Positions 28,177 to 40,676 of a stretch of 64,000 nt of DNA are shown piece by piece. Made by a program: the position numbers and the translations under genes. The stretch is from contig CADCXC010000005.1 of the NCBI GenBank assembly GCA_902806595.1, positions 1,550,001 to 1,614,000 of the forward strand. The letters are read 5' to 3'. Every line of letters begins with the position of its first letter. Positions within the stretch are counted from its first letter, which is position 1. Under the pieces are notes generated by a model. The model was not told where the DNA came from. It worked only from the letters and a program-made list of their open reading frames with translations, and searched no databases. The DNA comes from Pyrenopolyporus hunteri (Eukaryota > Ascomycota > Sordariomycetes > Xylariales > Hypoxylaceae).

Positions 28177-31100
28177 TTACCTGAGCTCGCCAGTCGTAAA
28201 CTCCCGAAATATTGCGAGTTCATGAAAAGCGCTCGCCAAGGTCTGTACCTGTGCCTCCCTCGGATTCGTCATCGCTAACTCAAGATCGACCATAAAACTT
28301 GCTCGGACCGTAAACTGGGCATCATACCGTTGCCCAATTCTTCTCATATCGCTAAGGACGGTGTTTGCTTCAGGGGCTGACAGAAACCCGTTTCGTAAGG
28401 CCATACTTAAAAGCCCAAGCATTGTCACTTCAACCACCTGGAAAGAACCGTCTACCATGAATTAGTATTCCATAGACAGGAAGCATCATCCCGTGAAATA
28501 CGCTTCGCCAATTCTTAATTAGTGGGATACAAATACGTTCCCAATTCTTCAAGGAAGCAATGTGAAGGAGTGAATAAAAGGAGATAGCATCACATACTGG
28601 GGACAAGTTAGTATTCGCACAAATCATTCAAAAACCACAAGCTCTATGTTGGGACATCAAGTTCTCCAAACGCAAGATAACCCGCATTACGTACCACATA
28701 TTCTCGTAACCCGTCATGCAAAGCATGAAATAGAACCAACATTCCGGGTCTTGTAAATTCCCCGAACGCATGGTTTCGCAGAGCATTGCGTTTGCTAGAT
28801 ATAAGAGGGCAATGTGCCATAGAGTGGATGAGCATGCGTGGTTGAAGTTGATACAGTAGATGAGAACCAGCCGCTTGAGCTGATTCACCGAGGCTTCGTG
28901 TACGTCTTTAGTGGTAGTCGTGGTGGTTGTAAGATGGGTTACTTTTATTATCTTGTCGGAGGATTGTTGTAAAAATGGCCAGAATAGCTCCATAACGGTA
29001 CAGTGGTAGTAGAGGCTAAGCGAATCTGCGGTTAGAATGACGTGGGATAGTTGGGGCCGGCAATGAAGAAGCCAGGGTAAACGCTAGTTGGCCCGGGACG
29101 ACCGTATTTGGACAAGGGGCCTTACTGTAGCATGAGAGAGGAATGGCGGTTGCGTCTTCCCCGCGTCAGTTCCAGGGGAAGCGATGCCGCCCACTGGAAC
29201 AATCTCTCATATATCCCTTCGGCGAATTCAATCGTAGCTCGAGCGGCGGGGACAGTATCGCTTTTGCCAAAATAAGCCCAGATAATATCGTGGACGATCA
29301 AATTGAGTTTACACATCGCCTTGAACGTCTCGCCCACTCGCGTCGACACGTGAGTCCTTTGGTGTGGATAAGTATAACTCGAGTATCCATGGGTCTCGAA
29401 ATAGTCCCCGGGCATGGGGAGGAGGGGGGGTGTCTCGATCTCCGCTCGGTGAAGGTGCAGGGAACGCATACTATAGAGTACAACCATAAGTAGCCGTTGC
29501 GTGAGATAGATCGGAAGCGAAGCGAAGATCCTGTTGGTAGGGCCACTCACCAGGCGCATGAGAATATGCCCCACGAGGTATGACATGCAGCCCTGAGCCA
29601 ATCTTGGTGGTGATCCAACCAGGTTAGAGCCGATGCGTTCTCGGAACCCACCCCAAAGACTGCCGCGCTCATGGTTAGCCAATGATTTGCTTCGCCTAGC
29701 GCATAAGACCGCAAGGATTTAGGTGTCTCTAGTAACATCGCCACTACACCGGGCACGTTCTGGGGGTTAACTTACGGCCCATACGCTTCCCCATCTGGAG
29801 GCCTTCGTCCAGACATTGGTTCGCAAAGTCGTCACGGCCTTGAGATGCCGATGTACTGTTCAGAAACTGAGCGGCTGCCGCCGCAGTCAGTGTGTTGTTA
29901 AACTTTTCTATTTGCCACAACCGCTCGGCTTCCGACTCGAGGGGGACGACAAAACTAGTGGCCTCCGGCTGTAGATTCGAATAGGATTGCTGGGTCATAT
30001 CAGCAACCAGTTTTACGTACGAGCTCACCGAGCTTCTCGGGTAGCCAGTATCTAGATCATAACTTACACAAGCCCACGCTAGCAAAGCATTCATGAGGAG
30101 GGTGGAGCAGAAACGCGTTTTTCCTTGCACACAGTCATCCAGGAACAAATCGGCATCGAATAGGGGGCACCACGGATGTTCGATTTCCAGGTATAGCGAA
30201 ATCAGCGTCGCGGCTAACTCGTTCGGAATAGGTATGGTGGTCCACCTCTGGATATTCACGCCTCTAAGCCGGTCGTCAATAACCGCATGCAGCGACCGCA
30301 GGGGTTCGAAGCTTCCTATGTCACGGTCACTCGGGTCTGATATTGTTGGCGTTACCCCACTCCTAGAGCCGCTTTCACTCGAACCACTGGGAACAGCGGT
30401 CGAGGATGACGGCGTGTCCCCCGGCCCCGTGCTATGAACGGAAGTTAGCTAGGCGGTAGCGGGACAAAAGGGAGCTTGTTAGAAGTGGTATCCACAGACC
30501 CGAGTAGGGCGGAAGCATACAAGCTAGGAACCCTTTGATGTTCAAGGATAGCCGGTCGTAGTAGATTGGCCAGGTTAATAAACGCAACCTCGACGGGAAT
30601 CAGCATAGGGTAGGTGTTTGGACATCGCATCATCAGTTCGTATTCGGGTGTCTGTTGGGTCTCGGGTATAAGGCCAGCCATCAGCTGCCTATTAGATAGC
30701 TTTACGGGTAAAAGGGGTTCGTCCTCGAGGTCTTTCTTAACGGATGCTAAAACATCGGCAGGCTCGCTTGCTCCCTCGGATTGGTTCCTAGTAGACTTTA
30801 GTCGTCTTAAGATGTCAAGAGAAACGGCGTCAGGGGCCGATTCCAGCAGATCGAATATCTCTAGCATATCCTCCGTGGATCTCCTAAGGGATTCGACTTC
30901 CCGCTTCAGAGCCATGAAGGGGGTCTCATCGCTGCTGGCGGTGACGAAGTTGCATTCCACGCCAGCCTTGCTGCAGGCCGTGCAGGATGGCCTTTTGCCA
31001 TCACACTAGCGAGAAAAGGAGTCAACGGCTCGGGGATCTCGCCACCAGGAAGCCCGGGAGGGGTGTATAACGGGGGGTACCACTTACTCGGATCTTCTTG

Positions 31101-31249
31101 AGACGGCAGTTGTTGCAGGCAGCCTTGGAAACGGTACGTTTCTTGACAGGCGGACCGGAGTCCTTCTGGAAGGATGACTCCGGTGCCTTTGCCTGGGCAG
31201 AGCCGGGAGGCATTGGCGCCGGAAGTAGGCGTTTGTAGTTGTCGGACAT
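28177..31249 (-). CDS. Zn2Cys6 transcription factor 1 with fungal MHR domain
   Basis: A nuclear DNA-binding regulator. Exons inferred: 31,249-31,088; 31,005-30,521; 30,431-29,776; 29,728-29,551; 29,470-29,126; 29,015-28,691; 28,437-28,177, giving about 803 residues with phases that close. The zinc cluster CX2CX6CX6CX2CX6C (Cys45, 48, 55, 62, 65, 72) is split by intron 1 just before Cys55. A heptad-like stretch (FMALKREVESLRRSTEDML) follows and may dimerise. The middle-homology region spans the later exons (HPWCPLFDADLF, RAACHTSWGIFSC, LLPMPGDYF, LHLYYHCTVMELFWPF). Intron 2 has a good CTAAC branch point. The 253-nt gap between the last two exons is longer than the other introns and may hide a further small exon. 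The target genes are unknown; similar proteins are often annotated as nit-4/NirA-like. Confidence 0.85.
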
Positions 31250-34200
31250 TGGATTCCTACAAATCTTTGTCGACTGACAGACTCCATAACAGAACTCATG
31301 CCTACCTGACGTCGAGATCGGACATTTTGGCCGGGATGTTCTGCGACGTTAAAAATTGTATCGAACAAGAGAGGAGTCGTAGCCGTAGCCCTCGACATCG
31401 GAAACGATCAGATCAAGTGGAGCCAATCATACCCATGGAATAGTTCGGCGCTCACTCCGCGAAGTTTAGGGATCTAATCTCTCTCCAGACCAAATGTGTC
31501 TGGCGTGGTCCGGCCTCGATTAAGCGTGATTGATACACTCGGGGGGGCAGCAAGCTTTGATCTATCTTGGGAAATGTGGTAGACAGTGCCAACGTCCGTC
31601 AGTCATCTGGCGCTGCGGCTTTGGACTGGAACGCAAGCTCGGTTCTGGTTATACCACGTAACACGCAGAGTGCATCCTTAGCGATGCGATGGATGAATAA
31701 AAAAGGCTTAGGAGGTTATGTATCGGCAGTAGGTAGCAGATTTATTTTTTCTACTGGGTCAAGTACCTATGCACTTTCCTAGGGAACACACCCGCGCCTA
31801 CCTAGGTAATGGGTACCTAAGCCGCAGGCCCAGTAGCCGAAACGTACATGTACCACTACCTCAGGTATGTATTGTGCTCGATCAGTCAGAAGATCATTGA
31901 TCAAAGAGAAAGTGTGTGAGGTGAGCCCACAGAGAGGGAACTACCCAAGATCGGTAGCTCGCCTTTCATTGGCCGGACTTTCATTGCCAAGAGTCGCACA
32001 AGCTCTCCTAGTGGCTAGAACAACTAGCGTGCATCCCAAACAGGGCCAATCACAGGTATCTGGAGCGGTCTCCGAGCCAATCAGATACCGATATTCGCAG
32101 TTGTTATCCCATATTTGGATATGTACCGTAACGGCAAACCTTATGAGGCTTTCCCAGGACTTGCGTCAGCTATCCTACCTCAACCGAACCACACCTCAAA
32201 GTCAAACCTACGGGAGACGGCTACTATATTCGTCATCGCCATCGGCACCTGCACGATTCGATCGGAAAGGGAACTCTTAGCGGAAGAGAAAAGGACTAGT
32301 CTCTTACATGAGATCGTGAGGGGCCTGGGGCTAACGCAGGCTTGCATTGATGAGTCGCAGTCCCCTTATCGGCGTTTGTTCTTCAAGCAGAACAAAACAG
32401 CGCGGCTGCACCAGTTTGCTAGAAACTCTTAGCACAAAGCTATTGTGCCTCTCTTCTGTTGTGGAATGTTTATTAACCCACCCCTGCTTACCTACGCACC
32501 AGATACCTGGCGAATGCTCTTTAACCTTTATAGAAATCCTCGCTTACACCGAGATCGATAATATGGCAAAGGCAGAGCTATCTTCTAGCTTCATGCGGCC
32601 GGAAACACTCGTTACCTGGGTTCACATCATCAATCTGTCATTCTAGATAGTATATTCCCGGATGACGTTGAGGGGAAGCTCGAAAATTACAGGCTCGCGG
32701 CTCGAGGTGTCATCGACTCAAAGACGTATATCTAGAGGGATGTTTATCATCTATAACACCATGTTACGTCGATATCTCCCATAAGGGGTACCAACCCAGA
32801 TAATCTCAGTAGCCCATTATAACACGATTGTGCATATATAGTCTTGTGCATAAATGCATATCATTTGGTGGCGAAGGTTTATGAGGATTTTGTTTGTCTC
32901 ATGACTGGAGCCCATGAGGCCCGATGAGACTTTAAATTCGAGATCGAGTCGGCCACGCGCGACAGAAGTGGCGCCTTGTAGGGAGTAGTGAGCCATATAT
33001 TGCCAAATCTACATGTACATACATGTATGTAGGTTAGTAAGTAGATACCTACCTACCTAACGTAGTCCACCTGCCCTCGCCCCAGACCTACATGTATGTA
33101 AGGTACGTTTTAACTGAGGAACCTGTACAAGTGCTACCTGCTATCTATGTATACGCGTTGCCGGATGTATATAATTCAGGGGTGGTTAAAGCGGATCCTG
33201 GTAGGCATTTACGGTAGACTTTCTTCGGCCCAACCCATCACTTACCTAACCTTACTACACGATACGTACAGTACATACCTATCGGTACATATACGCGGAT
33301 GTATGTCAGGAGGCAAATCTTTCCTTCTTTATCCCGTGGGTGGTACGGTATCCGTGACCTGCTTCTGGATGTGTCCATATCTGTTCCTTCGATTTCCACC
33401 ACTCAGCGCTATGATATCGTCGCGGAGGACAACCCGGGCCTAAGAAAGAATGTCATTGCATAACTCACCCTTATATTTGAAAATACCTGCCTAGGGTCAA
33501 GGGCTTTCGGTTTTCTTTTTATTTTATTTTTTTTTCTGCTAGGCATCACGCCGTAGGTACGTAAGCTTGGGGGCTAAGAAACCCCCCTCGACATCCTTAA
33601 TCTTCTCCTGGAACCTCGGGGGATCCGTCGGGCTGAAAAAGGAAAACATGAAAAAATGAAAAAAATAAAAATAAAATAAGGGCATATCTTGTTTACATCT
33701 CTACCCGCCCCGCGCCAACCTTTCCCATCTCTCCCACTTCGTCGGGACCTTCTTCGTCCAACTCCCTATCGAGACCCGACACGACATCTAGCTTTCTCGG
33801 ATTACGGAACCTTCTCCTATTCAGATCCAATATTCGACAATACCCAATAACTGATATTCCTAAGAAGCGGGCCCGGCGCCCTATACGACCAAAACGATTC
33901 GAATCCACCACTCCTACACTACCGAGCCCGCCACGCGTAACACTTGCCAGCCTGAGAAGTAATAGAGGCGTTATGACTCACTATGCATATCAGGCTGTCT
34001 TGTGAGAAATTTGGGCCTGCTTCTCGACCCCTGACCAAGATGCGTCGTCGAGCTGCCGGATTGAGTCTCTAACAACATCGAGTTCCATCCACAAAAATAT
34101 TGTCGAGTTCAATGCGCGGCGTGGAAAAAAACAATATATATGGATGAACGAATCGCGGCGCTAGGATAAAGAAGACATGGTTCTCCATATGTCAAGTCCC

Positions 34201-35405
34201 TAGCTTATAACCGTCGGCGGCGGTCACCAGGGAGGTGGGAGAAAAGATATAAACGGACACGCATAGGAGCCCGTCCTCACCACGACCACGATCTTACGAC
34301 CTAAATTCGAAACTAAGGTGTTTCGATCGAGATCTCGGATAAAACTGAGATACCTTCCTTCATCCACGATCGGCGCGTCTCCCTCCTAATCCAATTTCGA
34401 TATCGCCGAGCCATAGTTTTGGGAAAATCAGCACACTCGGATGTATTGGGAGATGGTCATTCGCTGTCCTGCCTTCCCCGCCGCGTCCCTCCTCACTATT
34501 ACCACGCTTCCTACGAAATATTAGCGTCTATCGAATCTTAACCGCCCGAACACATTGATAGCGACACTAACCCGATTCCTTATGGGGCATAGTCGACGCC
34601 TCCCGGTGTATCGGTATACTGAAGGGGGTTACATTGCCTCGTACGCCTCCCTTTTTTTACCTCGTAAGAGGCACGAGACGGCGCCAAACAAATGTTCTCG
34701 CGCTCGACATTTGTCGGTAGCACGGTAGGTATCAGGAGTAGGTGCTCGACGTGTCGGGCCATTAACTAGTCCTGTGTGATTACGGAAGTCCGAAAACCAC
34801 GTTCACCTCAGCACACCGAATTTTCCTGTACTAAGTAGGGCTAGGTGATTCCCTCCACCAAATTTTATCTAGCTGCAATAATCAACCGCGAGGAAATTCC
34901 AACATCCTTATATAACCAACACGGCTCCGGCACCATAGTCATGTGCCCGAAGTACCATCTAATCCGGACCAATTGTTCGGATTATCCTATTTTGATGTCA
35001 GATTACCCGTCGAGTTTACCACCGCATCTGGTAAAATAAATACCTCAATACATAATAATTCTAGGTCTCCTGGGCTATAGCCTTGTTACGTGGTCCCTTA
35101 GTCTCGCAGTCGAACCATAGCTAGGAAAGAAGTCCGTATTTAGAAGATTCATTCATCCTCCTTTCCCACACTTAACAAGCGAGGATTGGTCCCCTTAATT
35201 TGAAGGTAAGATGGCATAGCATATGACAAGCCCCCTTAGTTGTATATAACTAGGGTTATGTATTGATGGTAGGAAGGAGGAGAAAGAGTAAGGGAGATCG
35301 ATTACAATTATAAGCATTGACGGTTTCCGTCGGTAACCATGCCAGGTTCTTATCCAGAGATTCCACCGTCGGCAGGTTTATGCGAATTCGGTGATACCCT
35401 TACGG
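31250..35405. other. 4.2-kb stretch without a convincing gene
   Basis: Between regulator 1 and the MFS transporter. Several CCAAT-type boxes occur (ATTGG near 31,968; CCAATC near 32,044 and 32,076), so a promoter may lie here. A frame of about 100 codons from an ATG near 32,118 follows them but shows no domain. Palindromic ACATGTACATG and TACCTACCTA motifs cluster at 33,010-33,110. T-rich runs occur at 33,515-33,540. Confidence 0.45.
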
Positions 35406-37267
35406 TCACCGAAAATCGGATTGCTCGAACTCCGCCTTCCGTATCCTTTCGTGTTTGGAAGTTGTGTACGACAACACGGCAGTCCAGATCGCTAATAAGA
35501 TGGACACGGCAATCATAGCCCACATTCCTCTCTGACACAACGTTAGTAGGGCATCTCGGTAGGCCAGATACATAGCGGCTGCTGTAGCGACTTACGATAA
35601 ACCACGGCGCCATGGATGCCCCGTAGAAAACGATACTCCACCAGGCGTTTACGGCATTGCTTCCCAAATTCATACCAGCTAAGACAATGGCTCGGAACAT
35701 GTGTTCTTCGTAACGGAGGGCATCATTGGCCCAAGCGAAGAAGGTGGCCTGGCAAGCATACACAGCGCCCGCCCAATAATAAGCGCCAAAAACCACCGAG
35801 GTCGACGCCGGGTTCGTCGGGTCTTTGGAGGCGGCTAAGATCATGGCGGAAGTAACTACGCCAGTAATACCGATAAAATAGCCAACCAGATAACGCTTGC
35901 CATTAAGGAAGTCCGTTAGCGTCGCCCAGAAGAGAGTTGATATGATGCCGACAGCTGGCACACCGGTAGGATAGTTGTTCAGCTGAGGGATCGAATATTT
36001 AATCGTTGGGTGGCTCTTCATGTATAGAGCCAATAGAGCGTTCGAGCTGAAGGATTCCGTCTCGCCGGCAATGATCCATAGCACGACGAAACCCCAGAAG
36101 AACCAAGACGAGAACGACTTTTTAAAGAAGGTCCAGGAGATAGGCGACCCGTCTTTCACCGGCGGCACGCGGGACACGGCGAGGGCCTTCTCAGACTTGG
36201 TAAGGTAGAAGGCACTGGTCGTCGACGGCGTATCTGGGAAGAAGATGAAACCGTAAAGTGCGACAGGAAGCGTGATCTATACATAAGCATTAACACCTTA
36301 TGCGTTTACATCATTAGGTATACATCATTTTTACGCCAGCCCACTATATACATAACAGGGATAAAGGAAGGGGGATGGGAACTCGGGAGGTAAGTAATCA
36401 ATGGAGCATATTAAACGAGATAATAGGGCAAGTCACACAGGATGAAGTTCGAAAAGAGGGGACATCACTTACGACGCCATCCATAATGAACAGCCAACGC
36501 CAGCCGCGGAGACCATTCCTACCGTCTAAGCTAGAGTGAATACCGGTCTGGATGAAACCTCCGATCATAGTTCCCGCCAGGCCGGATGCAGTAAATATGC
36601 CGGAGCGCTTCCCCAGCTCGCGCTCCGTGTACCAGGAACCGAGGATGTAGTGGGTACCGACGAAAGTAGTAGCCTCTGCTATGCCCTGGAAGAAGCGGAT
36701 AGCCATGATGCTCTGCGGGTTGTGCGCGGAGGCGGTGACCATGGTCAAGCAAGCCCAGAGGAGCATGCACGCCGGGAAGAAGTATCGTGGCTTGACGTAG
36801 TGCAGCGACAGATTGGCAGGGATCTGGCCTACGACGTAGCCGACCGTGAAGCAGGTGTTGATCTGGTTCAGCTGGTCGCCTACGAAGCCTAGATCTTCCT
36901 TCATCCCCGAGACGTAGGCATTGTTGAGATTGGATCGGTCCAACTACATATATGCATTGTTAACAACCCGGTTCGGCCAAATAGAGCTTCGTTTACGCGG
37001 CGTCGGGGAAAACGAAAGACGCATGCGCGCGCGATTTCTATATTCACGCATACCTAAGGTGATGAAGCCTTAGAACGAGAAGGGCGTTAATTGCGAAACA
37101 CATACATAATTGGTGAAGTAGCTCAAGCAGCAAAAGGTCAGGATGAAGAAGTCAATCTTCCGGATGAGTTTCCTCTCACCAGGTTGATACTCGGTGTGGA
37201 AATATTCCCGCAGTTTTGACTTCGTCGTCATCGTGGCTATTAGTTTTGTCGTCGCCACCGCCTTCAT
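35406..37267 (-). CDS. MFS transporter, allantoate/pantothenate (Dal5-type) family
   Basis: A plasma-membrane proton-coupled importer of the anion:cation symporter (Dal5/Liz1/Tna1) family, which takes up small organic acids and nitrogen compounds such as allantoate, ureidosuccinate, pantothenate or nicotinate. Four exons (37,267-37,106; 36,943-36,473; 36,276-35,596; 35,531-35,406) join in frame to 479 residues. The hydrophilic N terminus leads into TM1, followed by LDRSNLNNAYVSGM, the family signature between TM1 and TM2. GSWYTERELGKRSGIF is the conserved TM4-5 loop. Twelve hydrophobic segments fit. The last intron has an ACTAAC branch point. A second in-frame ATG at 37,231 is an alternative start. 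It is divergent from the amidase. Substrate not determined. Confidence 0.9.
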
Positions 37268-38178
37268 TTCCGGACCTTGACCCTCCCCGTCCAATGGAAG
37301 GAGAGGTAAGGGAAAAGATTTGCGGTCGCACCGCAGCGACTCAATTCCCCTTTCAGCTTGCGTCGGAGCGATAAGCGGCGATCGCCATGCTACGTATATA
37401 CACCTCTTATGTAACAACCCTACCTAAACCAGGCGAGCGAGGGCGCGCTACGGTGGTAGGTTTATCTTGGGAGGTCTCCCAAGGGGATACCGTGAGTTCG
37501 GGACGTCGGGCTCCTTGCGAGGTTGCTATGCAGATAGAGCTAGGTATCTGCAAGACATAGCAAGGCCCGAGATCCACGATACCGGTAATGTGCGGGGAAA
37601 TTCGAGACGGGAGCAGACGAGTCGCGTCGATGGAAGGGGAACGCTGTCAGGGGGGATGAACAATGCAAAGGGCTCCGCGGGGGGTAAAAAGGAATCCGCG
37701 GGGAGCGAAAAGGCCCTAAAAAGCCGGGGATAGATAGCGTCTTGGGTGGCTAGGCTTAGCCAGGTCCCTTTTTTTCTGGCTTTCCTATTTGCGAGGGGGC
37801 GAAGTCGGCCAGGGTCTATCTATCTATTCGCAGATAACGACATGCACAATACACTGCCTTGAAGCTTGGGGCTTGGAGAGGATGTGTTCGAGGGGAATCA
37901 AGTCAGAAGACTGCCTCTTATGCTTAGAATTTTAGTATTTATAATCTAGTGTATCGATGGAACTCGAGAGAAATATATTCCGAATTACGATAGCATTACC
38001 GTGCACGAATATAGATTGCTACGTGCTTACGGTAGGCGAAAGTCCGAATAAGCTCGGACCTTTTCTCGTCTGGAATTAGTTATAAGACCCCTTTATATTA
38101 TTATACAGGTACCTATCCTATCTATATCTATTATTCGGGAGGGTTAAGTTAAAGGATTGGATGAAAAAGGCGTGACGA

Positions 38179-38207
38179 GCATATGTGTTGGCGCCCAACA
38201 CATGTGC
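38179..38207. promoter_or_regulatory. 13-bp inverted repeat, candidate regulator site
   Basis: GCATATGTGTTGG and CCAACACATGTGC form an inverted repeat around a 3-nt CGC spacer, with one mismatch. It lies about 90 bp upstream of the amidase TATA box. The symmetry and position suggest a dimeric transcription factor site; the protein is unknown. Confidence 0.5.
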
Positions 38208-38295
38208 AGTTGGTAGTTACAGCTCGTGTCCTAATAGGGAAGTCAAGGGGACCTTAAAGAGGCACAAGAAGCACATAGCTCCCGGCTCGGAGAGC

Positions 38296-38304
38296 TATAT
38301 AAAA
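38296..38304 (+). promoter_or_regulatory. TATA box of the amidase gene
   Basis: TATATAAAA lies 131 bp upstream of the amidase ATG, followed by a short leader. Clear TATA boxes are uncommon in fungal housekeeping promoters and suit a regulated gene. Confidence 0.6.
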
Positions 38305-38434
38305 GGGAACTCAGACTTCAGGAGCCATGGGAGCATTGTGGTCTAATGGACTTGTGAGCTTACACAACCTCATTACACTTCCCTGGATATTTAAATATTT
38401 AAACTGAGGCCACGGAAATTCGACGACAGCGAAG

Positions 38435-40257
38435 ATGTCGAAGGGAAACTGGGAGGAGATCGCCGCCAAGAAGCGTCTGGATTTGGAGAACTCGATACCC
38501 CCAGAATGGCGCATCCCGAGCCATCTCATGCCGCCCGCCGACCAGGACGACGTCGCCGGCTTTCCGGAAGCCTCCGGATGGTTCACGCCTGAAGAGCTGG
38601 CCATCACGAACCAGACGGCCCTGCAGCTGCTGCCGAAACTCGCGTCCGGCGAACTCACCTCCGAGGCCGTCACCCGGGCCTTCTGCAAGCGCGCCGCCGC
38701 CGCCCACCAGCTGGTCAACTGCCTGTCGGAGACGTGCTTCGCGCGGGCGCTCGAGACGGCCAAGGACCTCGACGCGCGCCTCGCGCGGACGGGCAAGCCC
38801 GTCGGCCCGCTGCACGGGCTGCCCGTCTCGCTCAAGGACAACTTCCACCTCAAGGGGCTGGACGCCACCGTGGGGCTCACCTCGCACGCGGGGGACCCGG
38901 CGGCCCGCGACGCGGTGCTCCCGGAGATCCTGGCGGGCGCGGGCGCCGTCTTCTACGTCAAGACGAACGTGCCGACGGCGATGATGATCGCGGAGACGGT
39001 CAACAACCTGACGGGGCGCACGGTGCACCCGCGCAGCCGGCGGCTGACGAGCGGCGGCAGCTCGGGCGGCGAGTCGGCGCTGCTCGCGTTCAAGGGCTCG
39101 CCGCTGGGCGTCGGCACCGACATCGGCGGCTCCCTGCGCATCCCCGCCGCGTGCACGGGGACCTTCGCCCTGCGCCCCAGCTTCGGGCGCTTCCCGACCC
39201 TGCGCTGCCGCTCCGGCCTCCCCGGCCAGGAGGCCGTGCAGTCCGTCAACGGGCCCCTGACGCACACCCTCGCCGACCTCGAGCTCTACGCCAGGGCCGT
39301 CGTCGACGCCGAGCCCTGGCACCTCGATCCGCGATGCCTGCCCATTCCCTGGCGCGCGCCCGTCGCGCTGCCGCCGCGCTTGAAGGTCGGCGTCATGTGG
39401 GACGACGGGCTGACGCATCCGACGCCGCCGGTGACGCGGGCGCTGCGGCACGCGGTAGCGCGGCTCGAGGCGGCGGGGCACGAGGTGGTGACGTGGTCGT
39501 CGGCGGACCAGGTGGAAGGGCTACAGCTGCTGGGGCGCATCTTCGTGGCGGACGGGGGCAAGGCGATCCGGCGGGAGCTGGAGCGCACGGGGGAGCCGTG
39601 GCGGCCGGAGATGAACGTGTACGAGAGCGCGCGGGAGATGGGCGCGTCCGAGTACTGGGACCTGCGCCTCGAGCGCCAGGAGTACCAGAAGCGGTACCTG
39701 GACCGGTGGCGGCGCGAGGGCATCGATGCCCTCTTGCTCCCCACGACGCCGTACAGCGGCGTGGAGAATGGCAAGTTTAGACATGGTGAGTACGAAAATC
39801 CTTAGCAGTATCCTGACGATATGAAAGGAAAAAAAAAAAAAAAGAAATCGAGAAGTTACTCGTTTCTATTCCCTGTTGGCTGTATACTCACCTATGCTTA
39901 CCATCTGTTTAGTTGGATTCACCGCGGTCTTCAACGTGCTGGACTATTCCTGCATTTCCTTCCCCACCGGCATCAACGCCGACAAGTCTATAGATGTCGC
40001 GGTGGACGACACGTATAAGCCGCTTTCGGACTTAGATAAACAGATCCAAGCTGAATGTGAGTACTGCGATTTACGCTTCCAGCTACCCATACCTTCCCCC
40101 TTTTCCTCGATAATCCGGGTCCTTAATTATTGACTGCTGGTCAGATAATCCCGATGCGGTAGATGGCATGTCCGTGAACTTGCAATTGGTCGCGCAGAGG
40201 TTAGAAGAAGAGAAATGCATAGAGATGTGTAAGGTTGTGTTAGATGTACTATCATAA
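38435..40257 (+). CDS. Amidase (amidase-signature family)
   Basis: A hydrolase that splits carboxylic amides to acid and ammonia, probably cytosolic. Three exons (38,435-39,785; 39,913-40,056; 40,145-40,257) join in frame to 535 residues, the usual length of fungal acetamidase-like enzymes. The Ser-cisSer-Lys triad is present: Lys134 in PVSLKDNF, the cis-Ser in SGGSSGGES (residues 209/210) and the nucleophile Ser233 in GVGTDIGGSLRIPA. The C-terminal FTAVFNVLDYSCISFP is also typical. Exon 1 is extremely GC-rich at third codon positions while exons 2 and 3 are not. The gene is divergent from an organic-acid/amide type transporter and convergent with a Zn2Cys6 regulator. The substrate (acetamide, other short amides, indole-amide) cannot be told from sequence. 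Confidence 0.93.
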
Positions 40258-40676
40258 ACCACGGGAACACGTCTGAGGCTTTAGATTTGGGCGAACGAGG
40301 AACTTGCAGAGACGGAATAGACAAGATAGAATGGATCGATGTCGTCATTATCACCTGCGGCATTTGGCAAATTCCTGCCTACCTAGGTACCTATACAGTG
40401 AATATAAAATAATAAATATAGGTAATAAGGACGTCTGAGGTCATAATGAGAACATTATACAGGTGGAAGAGACACCAGTAACTACCTCGGTGTCCGTCAA
40501 CCTTGATGATATCCGACGAACTCCGGTATACACCCGTAGAAATTCCTGGTCAAGCTATATCTGACACAAACTTTTCGTAGACCGGCATTGTAAATATAAG
40601 AACAAACGTCATCAGCATAGATAACGGGGATTAGTAGACTTGGCATCTAGATTGTTGGGTGATTCGATATTTGACC
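40258..40676. other. Convergent 3' region
   Basis: 419 bp between the stop codons of the amidase and regulator 2. It contains TACCTAGGTACCTATA at about 40,380-40,394 and no gene. Confidence 0.6.

Larger units (their letters stand above)
37268..38434. promoter_or_regulatory. Shared divergent promoter of transporter and amidase
   Basis: The 1.17 kb between the two divergent start codons. GATA-factor core sites occur in clusters: TATC at 37,817 and 37,821 with GATA at 37,833, and three TATC at 38,114-38,128. Two GCGGGG elements near 37,675-37,705 fit the CreA/CRE-1 consensus SYGGRG. A TATA box and an inverted repeat are listed separately. This pattern fits nitrogen- and carbon-repressed genes, but no binding is proven. 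Confidence 0.5.

Noticed and set aside
33693..33911. 72-codon minus-strand frame
   Set aside because: Arg/Glu/Gly-rich without any family feature and in a region without other gene signs.
38399..39481. 360-codon minus-strand frame opposite the amidase
   Set aside because: It is a by-product of the extreme third-position GC of amidase exon 1; its protein is Arg/Ala/Gly repeat-like.
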